From SYFY01 sp043719475 (GTDB taxonomy: Bacteria > Pseudomonadota > Gammaproteobacteria > Pseudomonadales > Azotimanducaceae): 15,005 nt of DNA. The stretch is from NCBI GenBank assembly GCA_043719475.1, contig JAYSTS010000181.1, forward strand, positions 1 through 15,005, given 5' to 3'. This document shows positions 13,170 to 15,005 of the stretch, one piece after another. Made by a program: the position numbers and the translations under genes. Numbering within the stretch: position 1 is the stretch's first letter; every line of letters begins with the position of its first letter. Below the pieces are notes generated by a model that searched no databases, was not told the origin of the DNA, and saw only the letters and a list, made by a program, of their open reading frames with translations.

Positions 13170-14756
13170 ATGAACATTCCTTTGCGACGCGCGCTCAAGA
13201 TCTCCTTCCAAGTGCTGTTGACCGGCTGGTTGGCAGGTGCCTGCGTAAACACGCTTGCCACCGCCAAAGCCATACATCTGGGCCTGGCAGGTGAACCTGC
13301 CACCCTTGACCCACATCGGTACAATCTGCGCGTCGAAGAGTCCGTGCTGGGCGATCTGTTTCTCGGCCTGACGACGTTCAGCGCTGAAGGCAAGATCATG
13401 CCTGGCGCAGCCACCAACTGGGAGACGAGTGATGACGGTCTGACCTGGACCTTTCATCTTCGTGCGGATGGACGCTGGTCGGACGGTAAACCGGTTACCG
13501 CGCACGACTTCGTCTACGCCTTCCGCCGCCTGCTCGATCCGAAAACCGCCGCGAGCCTCGCTTACTTCATGTACCCCCTGAAAAACGCTGAAGCCGTCAG
13601 CAAGGGAAAGATTCCGGTGGATGCCGTCGGCGCGCGAGCCATCAATGACCTGACCCTTGAGCTGACTCTTGGACTGCCGTATCCGCACCTGCCGGAACGC
13701 CTGCTTTATCCAACCGCCTTTCCCGTGCCCAAACATGTTATCGACAACGTCTCAGACGCGTGGATCAAACCCGAGCACTGGGTGTCCAACGGCGCCTACA
13801 GCTTGCGCGACTGGAAGCCCCAACAACACATCGAACTGGCGCCGAACCCACATTTCACGCCTGCGCCGGCAACGACGACAGTCTTCTATCACAGCCTCGC
13901 CAATGGCCAAAATGCCTATAACCGCTATCGTGCCGGTGACATGGATGCGATAACCGGATTTCCTGCCGGTGAATTGGCTAATCTGAGCACGACCCGCGCC
14001 ACGGAGTTACGACTGTCGCCACAACTATCGATGATGTATCTCGTTTTTAATACACGACGACCACCATTCAACGACGCCCGCGTCCGCAAGGCGCTGTCGA
14101 TGGTCGTCGAACCTTCCATCCTGACCGACAAGGTGCTTCGTTCAGGCGATGTAGCCGCAACTTCCTTTGTGCCGCCGATGGTCGCCAACTACGACCATCC
14201 TGCACTCCAGCATGCAGCCATACCGCTTCGTGAACGTCAGGTTCAGGCACGGGCGTTGCTGACTGCGGCTGGTTATGGTCCCAACAAGCCACTCAACGTC
14301 GAGCTGCGTTATGCCACCGGTACCGACGGTAAAAAAGCCAATCTGGCCACTGCTGCTTTCTGGCAGCAGCTCGGCGTGAAGGTTCAACTCCACCAGACGG
14401 AACTCAAGGTTCATTACGGTGATCTGCGTCAAGGTGATTTCATGGTCGCCCAGGCCGGATGGTTGGGAGAGAGCAATCCCGAACACTATCTTGGCCTGCT
14501 GCACGGCAGCACCGGCGATACCAACTACGGCGGTTACAACAACCCGGCAGTGGACAAACTGCTGAACAAAGCACGAGAGCAGAAGGACATTCCAGCCCGA
14601 CACGCGTTGCTGCGTGACGCTGAGATCCTGGCGATGCGGGACTATCCGGTGATGCCACTTTTCGCGCTCACCGCGCGACGCCTGGTACGGCCAGGTCTGC
14701 GCGGCTGGTATGACAATCCGCGCGACGCTCATCCGGCGCGTTTTCTGCAGCGCTGA
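13170..14756 (+). CDS. oppA: Oligopeptide ABC transporter, periplasmic substrate-binding protein (OppA-like)
   Basis: The 528-residue product is a family 5 solute-binding protein that delivers peptides to an inner-membrane permease. The N-terminus has a positive stretch (LRRALK), a hydrophobic core (11-30) and a probable signal peptidase I site after ATAKA (residue 34). A Cys at 25 in LAGAC is only a poor lipobox, so lipidation is less likely. Mature-domain signatures are LGLAGEPATLDPHRY (37-51), WTFHLRADGRWSDGKPVTAHDFVYAF (about 91-116, the family signature region), WVSNGAYSLRDWKP, and near the C-terminus the OppA-style AGWLGESNPEHYL and TNYGGYNNPAVDKLL. Length is typical of OppA. A weak GGGATGGG ribosome site lies 13 bases upstream. 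The oppB-type gene starts 6 bases after its stop, which confirms a peptide-transport operon. The true ligand, such as oligopeptides or murein peptides, cannot be told. Confidence 0.93.
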   Translation: MNIPLRRALKISFQVLLTGWLAGACVNTLATAKAIHLGLAGEPATLDPHRYNLRVEESVLGDLFLGLTTFSAEGKIMPGAATNWETSDDGLTWTFHLRADGRWSDGKPVTAHDFVYAFRRLLDPKTAASLAYFMYPLKNAEAVSKGKIPVDAVGARAINDLTLELTLGLPYPHLPERLLYPTAFPVPKHVIDNVSDAWIKPEHWVSNGAYSLRDWKPQQHIELAPNPHFTPAPATTTVFYHSLANGQNAYNRYRAGDMDAITGFPAGELANLSTTRATELRLSPQLSMMYLVFNTRRPPFNDARVRKALSMVVEPSILTDKVLRSGDVAATSFVPPMVANYDHPALQHAAIPLRERQVQARALLTAAGYGPNKPLNVELRYATGTDGKKANLATAAFWQQLGVKVQLHQTELKVHYGDLRQGDFMVAQAGWLGESNPEHYLGLLHGSTGDTNYGGYNNPAVDKLLNKAREQKDIPARHALLRDAEILAMRDYPVMPLFALTARRLVRPGLRGWYDNPRDAHPARFLQR

Positions 14757-14762
14757 TCCGGC

Positions 14763-15005
14763 ATGCGCTTGATGGTCTACCGATTGGCCTCCATTGGCCT
14801 GACCTTTGTCGTTATCGTTACGCTGATCTTCGTTCTGCTTCGATTGACGCCGGGCGGTCCCTTTGATGGCGAGCGTGCTTTACCACCCGAGGTCGAAGCC
14901 AATCTGCGCGCGGCTTACCATCTGGATAAACCGCTGGTGGAGCAATACGGACGTTATCTGATGAGTCTGTTGCAGGGCGATCTGGGGCCTTCCTTCCGGC
15001 AAAAA
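14763..15005 (+). CDS. oppB: Oligopeptide ABC transporter permease OppB, N-terminal part (cut by window edge)
   Basis: Translation from the ATG at 14763 gives 81 residues before the window ends, with no stop. The first membrane helix (about residues 8-27) is followed by RLTPGGPFDGER and LPPEVEANLRAAYHLDKPL, ending at LLQGDLGPSFRQK. This matches the conserved N-terminal periplasmic region of OppB-type permeases (RLxPGxPFxGER, LPPEV, YHL, GDxGPS), which form the inner-membrane channel with OppC. The full protein should be about 300 residues. It is 6 bases after oppA. A second ATG at codon 4 could be used instead; neither has a clear ribosome site. oppC, oppD and perhaps oppF would be expected beyond the edge. 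Confidence 0.93.
   Translation, partial: MRLMVYRLASIGLTFVVIVTLIFVLLRLTPGGPFDGERALPPEVEANLRAAYHLDKPLVEQYGRYLMSLLQGDLGPSFRQK

Noticed and set aside
13152..13171. Five-base stem pairing ATGGG with CCCAT over the oppA start codon
   Set aside because: Too short to claim translational control. Expected by chance at this base content.

Overview
The window (15,005 bp, moderately GC-rich) reads as chromosomal DNA of a gammaproteobacterium. I infer this from the proteobacterial-type glucokinase, the full-length Lhr helicase, a FimX-like degenerate GGDEF/EAL protein and an OppA/OppB pair close to the enteric ones. The genus cannot be named. Coding density is high. I see no tRNA, rRNA, CRISPR array, transposase or phage gene.

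Layout. Bases 1-265 hold no convincing gene but contain three inverted repeats, one of them long (68-128). Next, on the minus strand, is a translationally coupled pair: a YedK/HMCES-type SRAP protein (721-1434) followed by a 151-residue protein of unknown function (266-721). Divergent from it is an acyl-CoA dehydrogenase (1641-2822). It converges, across a probable terminator, on a small zinc-ribbon protein (2871-3119, minus). Upstream of that on the minus strand are an acetyl-CoA hydrolase/CoA-transferase family protein (3231-4454) and a small four-helix membrane protein (4574-4912). The gap between those two carries a degenerate 12-bp tandem repeat.

On the plus strand follow the 1448-residue DNA-repair helicase Lhr (4984-9330) and, 21 bases later, a c-di-GMP-type protein whose GGDEF and EAL domains have both lost key residues (9352-11019). 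Converging on it is a minus-strand operon of a PRISE-like short-chain reductase (11997-13052) and glucokinase (11053-12000), overlapping by 4 bases. A 117-bp divergent promoter region with an exact 20-bp tandem duplication separates this operon from an oligopeptide ABC transporter operon (oppA 13170-14756; oppB from 14763, cut by the window edge).

How the genes work together. SRAP and Lhr both act on damaged DNA but lie far apart and on opposite strands. The acyl-CoA dehydrogenase and CoA-transferase fit acyl-CoA metabolism. Glucokinase and Opp are a sugar-phosphorylating enzyme and a peptide importer read from a shared intergenic region. I found no clear-cut new multi-gene system. The best leads are the SRAP-coupled unknown protein, the missing canonical glutamate in the CoA-transferase, the doubly degenerate GGDEF/EAL protein, the long hairpin near the left edge, and the two tandem repeats at promoters or leaders.
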